From: Tolypeutes matacus
Taxonomy: Eukaryota; Chordata; Mammalia; Cingulata; Chlamyphoridae
Length of the DNA: 64,000 nucleotides
Assembly: GCA_026826555.1 (NCBI GenBank)
Contig: JAKSZT010054335.1
Coordinates: 2,037,049-2,101,048, forward strand
Direction of reading: 5' to 3'
The notes below the pieces were generated by a model, which searched no databases, was not told the origin of the DNA, and worked only from the letters and a program-made list of their open reading frames with translations. Of this stretch, positions 12,277-22,808 are shown in pieces. The stretch's first letter is position 1; each line of letters starts with the position of its first letter. Made by a program: the position numbers and the translations under genes.

Positions 12277-13550
12277 CCTGGTCTTCTCTGAGGCTCTCCT
12301 TTTGCCACCTGTGTTGCCCTGTTTGCCATCTTCACCACGTCATCCACCCTGAGACATCCCCTGCCGACTGCCTCCCGGTGACCCCCATGCCCTGGATCTC
12401 CCCCAATGTGCTCGGCTGAGTTCAAGGTCAGCACAGCCAGCTTTTCCCTATCAGTGCCTCGGGGAGATCCTTTGGACCTCTAACCCATCACCCCCCACTG
12501 AAACCAGTGCTCCCATTTCACCTGCCTGGGGGGCCCAGGCCTCGGGCTCCCCCACTCCCTTCCTAAGTTCAAGCTAGACCTTGCTCTAGCTTTCAAACCT
12601 GCTGACTTCTCTGCATTCAGAGCTCTCTGACCTTGGCAGAGGCCTCTGCTGGTGTCTCAGAAGGAGCCCTGCCAAGCTTCAGCTGAGGGAATCTGCCTCC
12701 ATTCTCCACACTGCCGGGGATGATCAGGTCAGAAAAAAAAAAATATGCATTTCCTTCCGGCTTAGCCCTCTCCCCCACCGAGCCCACCCTGGCACAGCAG
12801 ACGAGGCCGTCCTCCTCGCCAGGCTCCAGTCGACCTTCTTTCCACTCTCTTCCCACTCTCTCCACTCACTGCTCCCTGAAGTTGCCTTCTCGCCTTGCCG
12901 CCGTGGGGGTGGCGGAAAGCGACAGAGCCCCCCGCACAGTAAATGAGCCCTTCGCATCTTGAATTGACAGAAAAACCATAGGGGGAGATGGAACATGCTA
13001 GCCAGGTTGCAACTGGGCCTTTGGGATCTAAAACAAACGGAGCTCGGGACGAGGAAAGGCGTGTGGTTATAAAAGCTCTGTCTATGCCTCCGCGCGTGGG
13101 GCTGCTGGGCCCAGGCGTCAGGGGGCTCACCTTGGCGTCAGGATGCAGCTGAGCCAGCGCCAGCGCCAGGAAGCGGGTTTGAAAGCCCAGCGCCAAGGAG
13201 GAAGCCCTCCCGCGCCCCGTGGAGCCCGCAGCACGCCGCGCGGCCGTCGTCTGTTTGTCCTCTGGCTCCTGTCCCTAGACTCTTACAGGAAGGTGCACCG
13301 TTATGTCCCCAGCACCCAGCCCACCGGCTTCTTAACAAATATCTGTTGATGAATGACTAATTTTAAATGCAAATCCTCTGCACCATCTTAATCTGTTACT
13401 TACCCCTTGGCGGGTGAAGGCCTGGAAAAGAGGTTTTAATAGGGAAGGCAGCTCGTGGGGTGGGAGAAGCACTCTGAGAGGGGCGAAAGGGCCTACCTTC
13501 CAAAGCACAGTTCCTTTGCATTAATAGAAACTCCTTACATTGCGGTGACA
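12277..13550. other. Unique GC-rich DNA, nothing recognised
   Basis: No coding or RNA feature could be supported. Frames at 12720-13196 are mutually overlapping chance frames. Confidence 0.4.
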
Positions 13551-13554
13551 TTGC

Positions 13555-13830
13555 ATATCCCGCCATAACCTACAGAATTGAGTGGCAGAGAGTGTAAACT
13601 ACAGTGTAAACTATAATCCGTGCTCAGTGGCAATGCCCCAAAATGTGTTCCTCAATTGCAATGAACATACTGCACTGATGAAAGAATTTGTTAGTGTGGG
13701 GAAAAGTGGGAGGTTTGGGGACTGGAGCATGTGGGAATCCTTTATATTTTTCTGTATAACAATTTATGTAATCTAAGTCTCTTTTAAAAATAAATAAAAA
13801 AATATATTAAAAAAAAAGAAAGAAAGAAAG
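13555..13830 (+). mobile_element. L1 3' UTR fragment with A-rich tail
   Basis: CAGTGTAAACTATAATCCGT and TGATGAAAGAATTTGTTAGTG resemble the L1 3' UTR phrases at 44630-44850. The tail is AAAAATAAATAAAAAAATAT followed by AAAG repeats at 13810-13832. Confidence 0.55.
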
Positions 13831-15291
13831 AAGAGCAACAGCCAAAAGGCTAGGCAAGCAGCTTGTAGCAGAAACGGCTGGTGAGCAAGCGCCTGTGCCT
13901 CTGGTAGGGGCACCCCACCCGGAAAATCTACGGGAGAGGAGCAGCCAAAAAGCGCATGGCGGAGAAGTACTTCTGAGGGTGTGGGAAAGTGGGGGCTTCC
14001 GTGCCTGTTAGCTGAGGTACTCCAGGTGCTCCAGGTGCGAGGCACAGAGGCCGACTCAGGCTCCCCCAGCCACGAAGGGGAGTGCTCGGGGGCGGGTGAG
14101 GGGCCACAGGCCACAGGATGGAAGGAACTGCGGAGCGCTCCGCCGTGGCCCCCCGACACTGCCAGCCGCGCTGTGCCGCAGTCACCGTTTCTGGGAGGGA
14201 GAATCTGATCCGTTCACCTTGGGCAGCACACCTGTATCCCGTGGGGAACTCGTGGCAGGCAGGCGGCCTCTCTGGGTCCACGAGATGGTCCTTCAAAGTT
14301 CATTCGTTTCTTCCTTCTCTCTCTGTCTCTCTCTCTCTCTCAATTTCTATCATGAAATGTTTCAACCTCACATGGGTAAAGAGTGGTATGTTAAGTCTTC
14401 ATGTGCTTCACTGAGCTTCACATCAACACACGATCAATCGTGTTTCATCTACACCCCCTCTTCTCCCACTCTCCCCCCTACCCCACTGGATTATTTTAAA
14501 GGAAATCTCAAACAAACAAGCAAAACAAACAGACAAAAGGCCCTCCCCCGAGAATCCAGAGCATGGTGTCACATCAGGCAGGTGCGAGCATCTCCCCTCG
14601 CCACGGCCCCAACGGGTAGTGACTGGGACAAGGCCTAGGGACCTTTGGTGCAATGTAATTATTTAAGGAGGCACAGAATCAAGCACTGGGTTTTGGACAG
14701 ACGTCCCTTACAAAACGGTCATGCTAAAACGCTGACGCTAAAAGAGGTATACCCTGCAGGAGTCTGGAAATAACTGCTTCTGTGGAAACCTCGTTCCCCG
14801 GGGCTTTGTCCCCACCCCCACAACCTCCTCTGCCTTTGCTCAGGTCAAGCGGCCTTGGGACTCCTCCCTGCTCCGTCTCTGAGTCTCTCCACTTTGTCCT
14901 ACAGACAGAAGACTTTCTGATCATGCCATTCACTTGCCCAACACTGTCCGTGATTTCCTGTAACCCAAAGGATAAAATCTACACTTGACAGCCTTGCATA
15001 TAAATTGCACACAGTAGGCATTCAACAAATATTTAATTAATGAGTGAATGAGAACCCTGGGTCATAAATAGGTAATGCACTCGTGCACTGTGCCAGGGAG
15101 GTCCCACCCCCACCCCTGCAGCCCTTGGCTTTGCTTTGCTGCTGCTCAAAGGGAGGGCAGAATGTTTACCTGGGGGTGGGGAGGGCTGGGAGGGACACTT
15201 CCCACTTCTCTCTTCACCTCAGCACTAGTCACTGTTCCTGATTTCCCACAGCCAGCCACACACCCACACTCACGCAGCCTCTCTCTGCCTC
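13831..15291. other. Unique DNA with a short CT repeat and a MIR 3' end
   Basis: There is no gene. A CT repeat lies at about 14315-14341. A MIR-like 3' end (CACACAGTAGGCATTCAACA) lies at about 14965-15052. The 14096-14638 frame has no recognisable feature. Confidence 0.4.
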
Positions 15292-15699
15292 CTGCCTGCC
15301 TGCCTGCCTCTCTCTCTCTCTGTCTATCTCTCTATCCATCCATTTATCATCTATCTCTATCATCTCTATCTATTCCATGCATCCATGTATCCATCCCCCC
15401 TACTTTCTCTATCATCCATCTATCTATCATCTCTATATCCATCCATCAATTATGTATCTATCTACCTATCATCTATCATCTATCCATCCATTTATCATCT
15501 ATCTCTATCATCTCTCTATCTATCTATCATCTATCTAATCTATCATCTATCTATCCATCCATCTATTTATCTTCTATCTCTATCATCTCTATCTATTCCA
15601 TGCATCCATGTATCCACCCACCCCCCTACTTTCTCTATCATCTATCATCTCTCTATCCATTCATCATCTATCTATGTCATATCTATCTATCTATCTATC

Positions 15700-15766
<67 letters not shown>

Positions 15767-15945
15767 ATCTATCATCTATCTAATCTATCATCTATCTACC
15801 CATCCATCCATCATCTATCTATCTCTGTCATCTCTCTCTATCCATCTATTCATCCATCCATCCATCCATCCATCATCTATCTCTATCATCTCTCTCTATT
15901 TCATCCATCCACGTATCCACCCACCCCCCTACTCTCTCTCTCTCT
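15292..15945. repeat. Large ATCT/ATCC tetranucleotide microsatellite
   Basis: The repeat begins with CTGC and CT units and continues as about 600 bp of interspersed ATCT, ATCC and ATC units. A perfect ATCT core lies at about 15702-15763. Two internal segments of about 240 bp, starting near 15340 and 15575, repeat each other (both contain CTATTCCATGCATCCATGTA). The 322-residue frame here (15075-16043) is low-complexity translation. Confidence 0.9.
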
Positions 15946-18900
15946 CTCGTCTTTGCCCAGCCACCTTAGGCACCTGGACTGCTCCTGCTCTGTCTCACCT
16001 CTGCAGGTTTGCCTACATGTTCCTTCTTCTCTGCTCAATTTAAATAACTTCTGAGCAACATTTGACAAGGGCACTGTAGCTGAGCCTCCTCCAGGATCCC
16101 TCCTGATGCCCCACGCTGGCTCTCAGAGCCCTTGCCCTACACCTCATTTGCCGCACTTTTCACATACATGTCCTTTGTTTCTTTGCATGCCTTTCTCTCC
16201 AATCTCATGGGAACAGGGACTCTCCTTCATGGCACGGTTTGGAGTCTTGCACATAGTAGACCCTCAATAAATGGTTGAATGAATGAATAGCTGCTGAACG
16301 TTGAGCTGAAAATGGTTAGTGTGCAGTTGAACTGTATTAGGGAGACCCTCCCCACTTGCCCTCTCCCCAAGCTTCTGCTCAAAGGGAGGGCAGAGCTGCT
16401 GCCCAATGGGGAAGGACATTTTCCACCCCTCTCTCACCCTTGAAGACCCCCTGGCTTCCGGAGGAAGAGAGTGGACTTGGGGTCTGTTTATTGTTCTGTT
16501 TTTCACAGGCACATCTAAGGGGAAGGGTCCCAAGTCTAGATTAGGGGTGGGGTAGTGGGAAACCACACTTCCCTCCTTGTACCTAAACCGTGTCCACCCA
16601 GGGAGCTCAACCAGAGTTTCTCACTGGGCGTTTGGTGTTTGCCTCCATCTCAATAAGTTAATTTCTATAATGCTTCCCCTGGTGCGTAAGCTTCTGTCAG
16701 CCTCCCAGAGGGAGGGCGTGGGCAGTTGACTTGCAACCCCACTCTCCCAGTTTGCCTTAGACTTATGGGTCCTTATCCAACCAGAATCAAGATATTAGGT
16801 TAATCCCCCCTGAGAGGATTTCAGAAGGAGTTAGGCAAGGCCAAGCACAGACTGGACGCGAGGCCATGACGACGCTGAGGCCTCTGCACCTGCTACTGAA
16901 AACTGTCGTGTTGGTCGTACCCAAAGCCCCCTGGGTTGGTGCCGGGCCAGCGCTCCTAGCCCACCACAGAGAGAGCTGGGCTGCACTCCTTGAGGAGCTC
17001 AGTCCCACTCGGAAGAGGGAATAGCCATGGTTCGGAAAGCATCTAAGAGTTACGAGACCGTCTACCTAACAGACGCTGCACTAAGGCCTGAGCCTGCAAT
17101 TTCTCATTTAATCGTCCGAGCAAACCTTGAGGTCAGTGTTATTATTAACTCCACGTTACGGATGGGGTTCTGATGGAATCTGAGGCTTAGAAAAGGAACT
17201 TGAAATGCAAACCTAGGATGCTTTGATGCCAGAGTCCAAGTTACCTGGAGAGTTTCCGAATATCCATCATATATGCCAGACCTGCACTGTCTAATATGGT
17301 AACCACTGGCCAAATTAAAATGGAATGAGATGTAAGAGGTGCTGTTTTAATGCTAACTTGTTGCTCTCTCTATAGAATTATCGTGGCATTCCCAGCACTG
17401 CCATAGACGGCCACAGCTCCCAGTTCTCTGGGATAAAGCTTTACTGGATGAAATGAAAGGGGGTGGCTTGCTGGAGGGCCAAGAGAACGGGTTGGGGGAG
17501 GACTTTTGCCAGCCTAAGCAAAATCTATATTTACTTGGAGCACATCTCAGACAGACCCTTTTCTACACGAGACTTGTTTCTTGAATTTGAAGTTGCCAAG
17601 CTCAACATGGGTGCCAGAGAGCCCACTTTTATTTACTTTTCACTTGGAAAGGATTAGTGAAAACATACTCCAAGACCAGAAATGAAAGCCTGGGAAGCAG
17701 ATATTTTATATTGCTGCTGAAGTCCAGACTCACAGGCTTGAAGAGCCAGCTGGAGAAAGACAGAGTTGGCGTTCTGTTTCGACATGAGGAGCGGAAACTA
17801 GCTGTCCTTGGCCTTCAGGCCCCGGCGCTTCCAGATGGGGCAGGGGTTCAGCCAACAGCCCCGGGCGCGCGCGGAGACGGGATCTGAACTTGACAGGCTT
17901 TAAGCGGGGATGCGCCGGCTTTGCTAAACCTAGAATCACCTGTGGAGCTCGTCAAAGTCCTGAACCGCAGTCCACCTTGTGTGCAATTAAATCAGATTCT
18001 CTGGGCAGCCGAGATGAAGCCAGTGCAGCGAGCTTGGCGTCCATGAGTTCCAGGCCCTTGGACCCTGAATTAGCACACGTGCGGATGGCCAAGGGAATCA
18101 GAACCCGTCCCCTCCCGCACTCGGCGCCTCGCTGTTCACTGCTCATGGAAACGTGTGCCATTCAAAGCACGGAGGTCCATGAAACCCACAGGATCCACCC
18201 CAGACCGATTGAAGCAGAATTGCTGGGGGCTTGGGGTGAGCTCTGCTCTTTTCCTGTAAAGTGAGAGGGTTAGGCTGACTGAACCCTTCCGTCTTCAAAT
18301 TATACGTTTCCATCAGAGGGTTTGATCAGAGTGAGGGATAACAGTAACAGAGAGAGAGAGAAGAATGTGGGTAAGGAAGAAATTCACCTAGATCCCCATC
18401 GTATTGGATCGTTTCAAACACTTGGATATACAGGATTAGAGAGAAATGTGGAAAGGGCTTGGAGAATTTATGCACTGTGAAGGAAGCTCATTGCAAAACT
18501 TTCTCTGACCTTGTTGCAAGGTCGTGAGGCCAGCGCTCTGCAGAGACTGGCCGGGGCCGTGGGAAGCTCCCCATCACCCCAGGCATCCACTGTGTCCTGC
18601 CTTGATGTTTCCTGTCCTTCAGCAATGAGAGTGAGCTGTGCCTCGCTTACCTGGGGCCGCTTTGGAAATACTTCTTGTCCACAACTGGAGTGGTGCCAGC
18701 AGAGACAGACATGAAACAGCTGAAAGTGAAAACCGACGCCGTTTCTGTTCTCTCCGTGGTCGTTGCACAGACTGGCTGGACTGAGGCTGGCTGCAGGAGG
18801 GCGTTGTCGATCTGCACAGTGGCCACAGGGGGGCAGTGTAGCCCCGGGCTCTGACCGGCTCTGAAGGCCTTTCTATTATTGACTCTAGTTTGGAAAAAAC

Positions 18901-19790
18901 GCAGTCTTTCCACGCACGCTTTAAAAAAACCAGTTACCGTCTTGGGAAAACTAAGAACACATCCTTGAAACATGACAGAACCACAATAACAAAGAACTTA
19001 TAATCAAAATCACAACAGTATGGAGTCAAATTTAGTAAGACCTGTAAAAATGTTTACAGAAAATTATGAAGGAAAAGAGGAATTTTGGCATAATTATGAC
19101 ATATATGTGTGTATATATGTATATAGAATCCAGAATATTAAAGTTTGGCTATGTTTTGGAAAAAATACAAACAAGTGAATTTTACTTAAAAGAGAAGGAG
19201 CTATGGAAAATGCATCTGTGGTTTTTCCTCTTCTGTTCACTCTTGTCCCTGAGGGTTATATAAGACGCTTTGCTTCTCTGACTGCAAGTGAGTCAATAAG
19301 TTAACAAGCTGCAAGGAGGGCGCTTAGAAGCTTCCTGACTGGTTCTCAGGGTCACATTTCCACATTTCAGCTCGCGCCTCCGGGGCAGCTGCCTGGGAGC
19401 CTTCTGCCCTCATCAGAAGGGCTGACACTTGAAAGCTGATGTTCATGGGAGTTTGTCCCCCACTTGGACAGGAAACCAATGACTTGTGAATTTAATAATA
19501 ACTGGAAATGCCACCGTGTTTTAATTTAGCCCCAGCATCTTAGTCTAAGAACCCTCAGAATACAAATGTAAAACAGAATTCCAATTCATGGATTTGGGAA
19601 TTAGTTTTCCCATCTAAGGGTATTGACCTTCACTTTGACTTCATCCATGACACATACGTCACCCGCTTCTGGACTGGGGCCCCTGGGCTGAGGTATAGGG
19701 TCATTACCAAGGGTTGGTAAATCGAGTCAGAACCCAGAGTCATATTGAGTTCAAACTTGTTCAGTGCATGAGACTGAAAGAAGCAAAATT
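15946..19790. other. Intergenic DNA downstream of CCR5
   Basis: A MIR/L2-like 3' end (CACATAGTAGACCCTCAATA) lies at about 16245-16290, and an antisense MIR lies at 17085-17240. A MER5-like stretch (TAGAATCACCTGTGGAGCTC) lies near 17930-18005. There is no gene. CCRL2, which follows CCR5 in other mammals, is not seen. Confidence 0.45.
17085..17240 (-). mobile_element. MIR SINE relic
   Basis: The plus strand reads CATTTAATCGTCC, then CAGTGTTATTATTAACTCC, then GGATGG and TGAGGC, which is the antisense core of MIR. Confidence 0.55.
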
Positions 19791-19792
19791 CA

Positions 19793-21456
19793 GTCCCTTT
19801 TAGAGGCTGGCTTTATTCAGATGCGTATTTTCTTCCAAGCAATATGTCACTCTCTATATACATAAGAAGGCACTAATGCATAAAAAAGATAGCAGGGTGT
19901 CTTTGAATGGACCCCCTGGCTGGGGTCACGTGCTACTTATGTCTCTTAACGACTTTAAGAACGAAGAACAAGGCGCTTCTGTTCACTTCACACTGACAGG
20001 CACAACCCTCCAGTGTCATCTTGCAGAGCCCGAGAAACGGCCGTAGCACATCTTATATTCCGACACCTTTGATCTCCCGAGAGATTCTCGCTTCTGTGTC
20101 TCCCCACCTAGTTTTCACATCGATGGTCGTTTCACGTTGAATTGTGACTACCCGGAAATTCAAAACAATCTCAGGTATGTACAAAATTATGTAAATAGCA
20201 AGTGTTAAGAAAATCATGATTCTCCCTTCGAAACAAAGGCCTTAGTGTTTGGGTAGCGTTTGTCTGGAGAAAGCATCTGGAAAGAGCATCTAAAGCCCCC
20301 GTGCTCTGCCTGAAAACTGGAAGTGGGTGAATTGTACTTCTTGTGGCTTATAAAGCTCAGGGTAGCCTGTTTCCAAATGAGTGTGCCCCCCTCTCCCCTT
20401 TGCCTGTTGACGGAGAAACGCAGGAAACGATGCCTGCTCTGGTGGCCCCTGTGAAGGCAGACTCGTAGTCTTTTGGCTTCTTGCTCAGTGCTCATTAAAC
20501 TTGGGTTTTAAATAACTGTGATCAACCCTCACTCAGATCGCAAATCTGATTTAAAATGTGTTCTCAGACCTCAGTCTCATATAGTCATAAATCTAGCATT
20601 TCACACTGCCTGGAGATGCCCACTGGAGCTGGGATGGAAAGGCCCATTCAGTACTGAACGCTCTACTCAAGCTGCCAAACCAAACTCCTCCTCTCAGCCA
20701 GCTCGGCTTCCTCTTGACCTGGCCTCCTCCTCCTCCCTGGCTCGATGCCTCTTTAAGGGCATCTCCAGTCTGCAGCCTGGCAGCCTAGGGGTTCCCTCGG
20801 ACCCCTCTCTGCCCCTCACCTCCAACCAGAACCGGCTCCAAGTCCTGCTGCCTCTGCCTCCTAAGGGCCCCGCCCACACCCCGTCCTCCTCGCCCCAGTG
20901 CCCCTGGCTGCTCACTGCTGGTCTCCTGGCCTTGGCGCTCACCTGTCCAGGTCATCCTTTGGCCGTGGAATTCGGCTCTGCAGCACCGGCCACGGCGGCT
21001 CCCTGCTCTGCTCACAGACGTTGGGGCAGCGGAGCTGTCAGGCTTCCTGGCAATCTGGCTCATCCTTCCTCTCCCAGGTTCCCCCAACCAGCCTCGGGTC
21101 TTCCCACAGCTGAGCTTTAGCCCCAAGCGCTGCTTTCCTCTCCGCCACCAGCAGTTGCTCCAGCTTAAATCCCTTCCGTTTAAGAAGCGTTTCCAGTTCT
21201 TGCCAGGCCACGGGCTCACTCACGGCTCTGACCTTCCATGGAGCTCAGTAACCACACCTTAGAGGGGTAAAGCACGCATGGAAGATGCCATTTCTTAACT
21301 TCTCATGTTCACATCCTTATCCCCAAGGCCGGACGGAGACCTCATCCTAAGCCCATTTGATCTTGTTCATTGACTTGCACCAAGTAAGGAGTTATAAAGA
21401 ATTAATTTTGTTTCTCCTGTTCTGGTAGCCATACTCAGGAACCATCAATACTCTGA

Positions 21457-21493
<37 letters not shown>

Positions 21494-21739
21494 AATGAAC
21501 ATTTGCAGCGTATATTTTCCAAAATATGTATATGGAATGGAGAAGAGAAGGTTGCTATTTCATTGACATATTTTGGTTCGGTTTTCTAGAATTGTTGGGC
21601 TTAAAACATCTAATATACTTAGATGCCAAAGAGATGGATGAATCTTAGACCCTCTATGACAGTAACTTTCTTTTTAAAAGAATCGCTCCCACTCTCAGCT
21701 GTTTAAGTTAAAGGAGTCACGCAAATAACTGAGTCCAGG
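19793..21739 (-). other. CCR5: CCR5 3' UTR
   Basis: The minus strand after the stop codon aligns with the human CCR5 3' UTR as I recall it. Examples are the block around AGAGGGTCTAAGATTCATCC at about 21635-21655, a segment with CCCAAACACTAAGG near 20240-20256, and the final block before the poly(A) signal. The length of about 1.95 kb is close to the human one. An A30 homopolymer (plus-strand T at 21460-21489) interrupts it. Open frames inside, such as 20518-21120 on the plus strand, are antisense chance frames. Confidence 0.75.
19812..19817 (-). terminator. CCR5: CCR5 poly(A) signal
   Basis: AATAAA is read on the minus strand within a context (GAAAATACGCATCTGAATAA) that matches the end of the human CCR5 mRNA. 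Cleavage is expected 10-30 bases further on, near 19785-19800. Confidence 0.8.
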
Positions 21740-22795
21740 TCACAATCCAGTGGAGATTTCCTGCTCCCCAGTAGACCGAGTGAAAACCGAATTTGCTCGC
21801 TCGGCAGTCTCCCGCTGGAGGGTTGGACAGTGTTTGCAGAAGCGCCTGGCGATGTGCTTTCGGAAGAACACCGAGAGGTACCTTCTGAACTTCTCGCCCA
21901 CGAAGGCGTAGATGATGGGGTTGATGCAGCAGTGCGTCATCCCCAGAGTCTCCGTGACCTGCATGGCTTGGTCCAGCCGGTTAGAGCTGTCGCAATTGTC
22001 CAGGCCAAAGAACTCCTGGAAGGTGTTCAGGAGAAGGACGATGTTGTAGGGAGTCCAGAAGAGAAAGTAAACAATCATGATGGCGAAAATGAGCCTCACG
22101 GCCCTGTGCTTCTTCTTCTCGTTTCGGCACCGGAGCAGGGTTTTCAGGATTCCCGAGTAGCAGAAGACCATGACGAGCAGGGGCAGGCCCAGGCCCAGGA
22201 TGGTCATCTTCAGTGTCTCGAAGTTCTTCCATAAATGGTGCTGACTTGGAGGAAAATGAGGGCTGCACGTGCAGCGAGACCCTTCCTTCTGGGACCTGGT
22301 GAAGACGATGGCCGGGAGGGCGGCCAGCACGGCCACGAGCCAGGTGAGCGCACTCGTCACCACCCCGAAGATGACCGTCCTGGCTTTTAAAGCAAACACG
22401 GCGTGGACGATAGCCAGGTACCTGTCCAGTGTCAGCAGGACGATGAAAAAGACTCCCGAGAAGAAGCCGATAAAATAGAGGCCCGTCAAAAGCCGGCACA
22501 TGGCGTTCCCCAAGGCCCAGTGGGCTGCAGCGTAGTGGGCCCAGAAGGGGACAGTGAGGAGAAAGAGCAGGTCGGAGAGGGCCAGGTTGAGCAGGTAGAT
22601 GTCCGTCATGCTCTTGAGCCTCTTGCAGTTCACCAGGATGAGCACGACCAGCATGTTGCCCACGAAACCGAAGATGAAGACCAGCGAGTAGAGGGGCGGC
22701 AGGAGCTGGGCGGCGATCTGCTTCACGTCAGCCTTATGGCAAGGCTCTGACACCTCAGCATAGTCGTAGGTGGGACTTGTCATTTGGTAATCCAT
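21740..22795 (-). CDS. CCR5: C-C chemokine receptor type 5
   Basis: The 351-residue product is a class A seven-transmembrane receptor. Family knowledge: it binds CCL3, CCL4 and CCL5 at the plasma membrane of T cells and macrophages, couples to Gi, and is a co-receptor for primate lentiviruses. Seen: N-terminus MDYQ with tyrosines 3, 10 and 12; conserved cysteines C19, C100, C177 and C268 for the two extracellular disulfides; DRYLAIV at 124-130; NPIIY at 292-296; a C-tail with the cysteine cluster C320/C323 and the CCR5-type ending GEQEIS. Human CCR5 has 352 residues. The start at 22795 was chosen because an in-frame ATG at 22825 lies upstream of the splice acceptor. Codons 1-351 lie in one exon. 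Odd points: an additional Cys175 in ECL2, a one-residue-shorter N-terminus, and long stretches nearly identical to CCR2. The ECL2 and tail sequences settle CCR5 against CCR2. Confidence 0.98.
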   Translation of the reverse strand: MDYQMTSPTYDYAEVSEPCHKADVKQIAAQLLPPLYSLVFIFGFVGNMLVVLILVNCKRLKSMTDIYLLNLALSDLLFLLTVPFWAHYAAAHWALGNAMCRLLTGLYFIGFFSGVFFIVLLTLDRYLAIVHAVFALKARTVIFGVVTSALTWLVAVLAALPAIVFTRSQKEGSRCTCSPHFPPSQHHLWKNFETLKMTILGLGLPLLVMVFCYSGILKTLLRCRNEKKKHRAVRLIFAIMIVYFLFWTPYNIVLLLNTFQEFFGLDNCDSSNRLDQAMQVTETLGMTHCCINPIIYAFVGEKFRRYLSVFFRKHIARRFCKHCPTLQRETAERANSVFTRSTGEQEISTGL

Positions 22796-22806
22796 GCTGA
22801 CGGATT

Positions 22807-22808
22807 CT
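22807..22808 (-). other. CCR5: CCR5 splice acceptor before the coding exon
   Basis: On the minus strand a pyrimidine-rich stretch ends in CACAG, with the AG at 22808-22807. The exon therefore starts at 22806, 11 bases before the ATG. This matches the mammalian CCR5 structure, in which the acceptor sits just upstream of the start codon. Confidence 0.85.

Noticed and set aside
11774..12434. Overlapping frames with repeated CQGRCAKAGV-like or LPWHTC-like peptides
   Set aside because: They come from a 14-bp minisatellite read in different phases on both strands; no start context, splice signal or family match.
15075..16043. 322-residue open frame rich in Ile, Tyr, Leu and Ser
   Set aside because: It is a translation of the ATCT/ATCC microsatellite; neighbouring frames are equally open and repetitive.
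1..19790. Possible CCRL2 downstream of CCR5
   Set aside because: CCRL2 follows CCR5 in other mammals, but no seven-transmembrane frame or fragment was found. It probably lies outside the window.
20518..21219. Long frames of 200 and 144 residues on opposite strands
   Set aside because: They lie antisense to, or within, the CCR5 3' UTR and show no domain or signal.
21830..22750. Open frames on the plus strand opposite CCR5, and the similar 33767-34816 set opposite CCR2
   Set aside because: They are shadows of the receptor genes. Their similarity to each other reflects the conserved sense strand.
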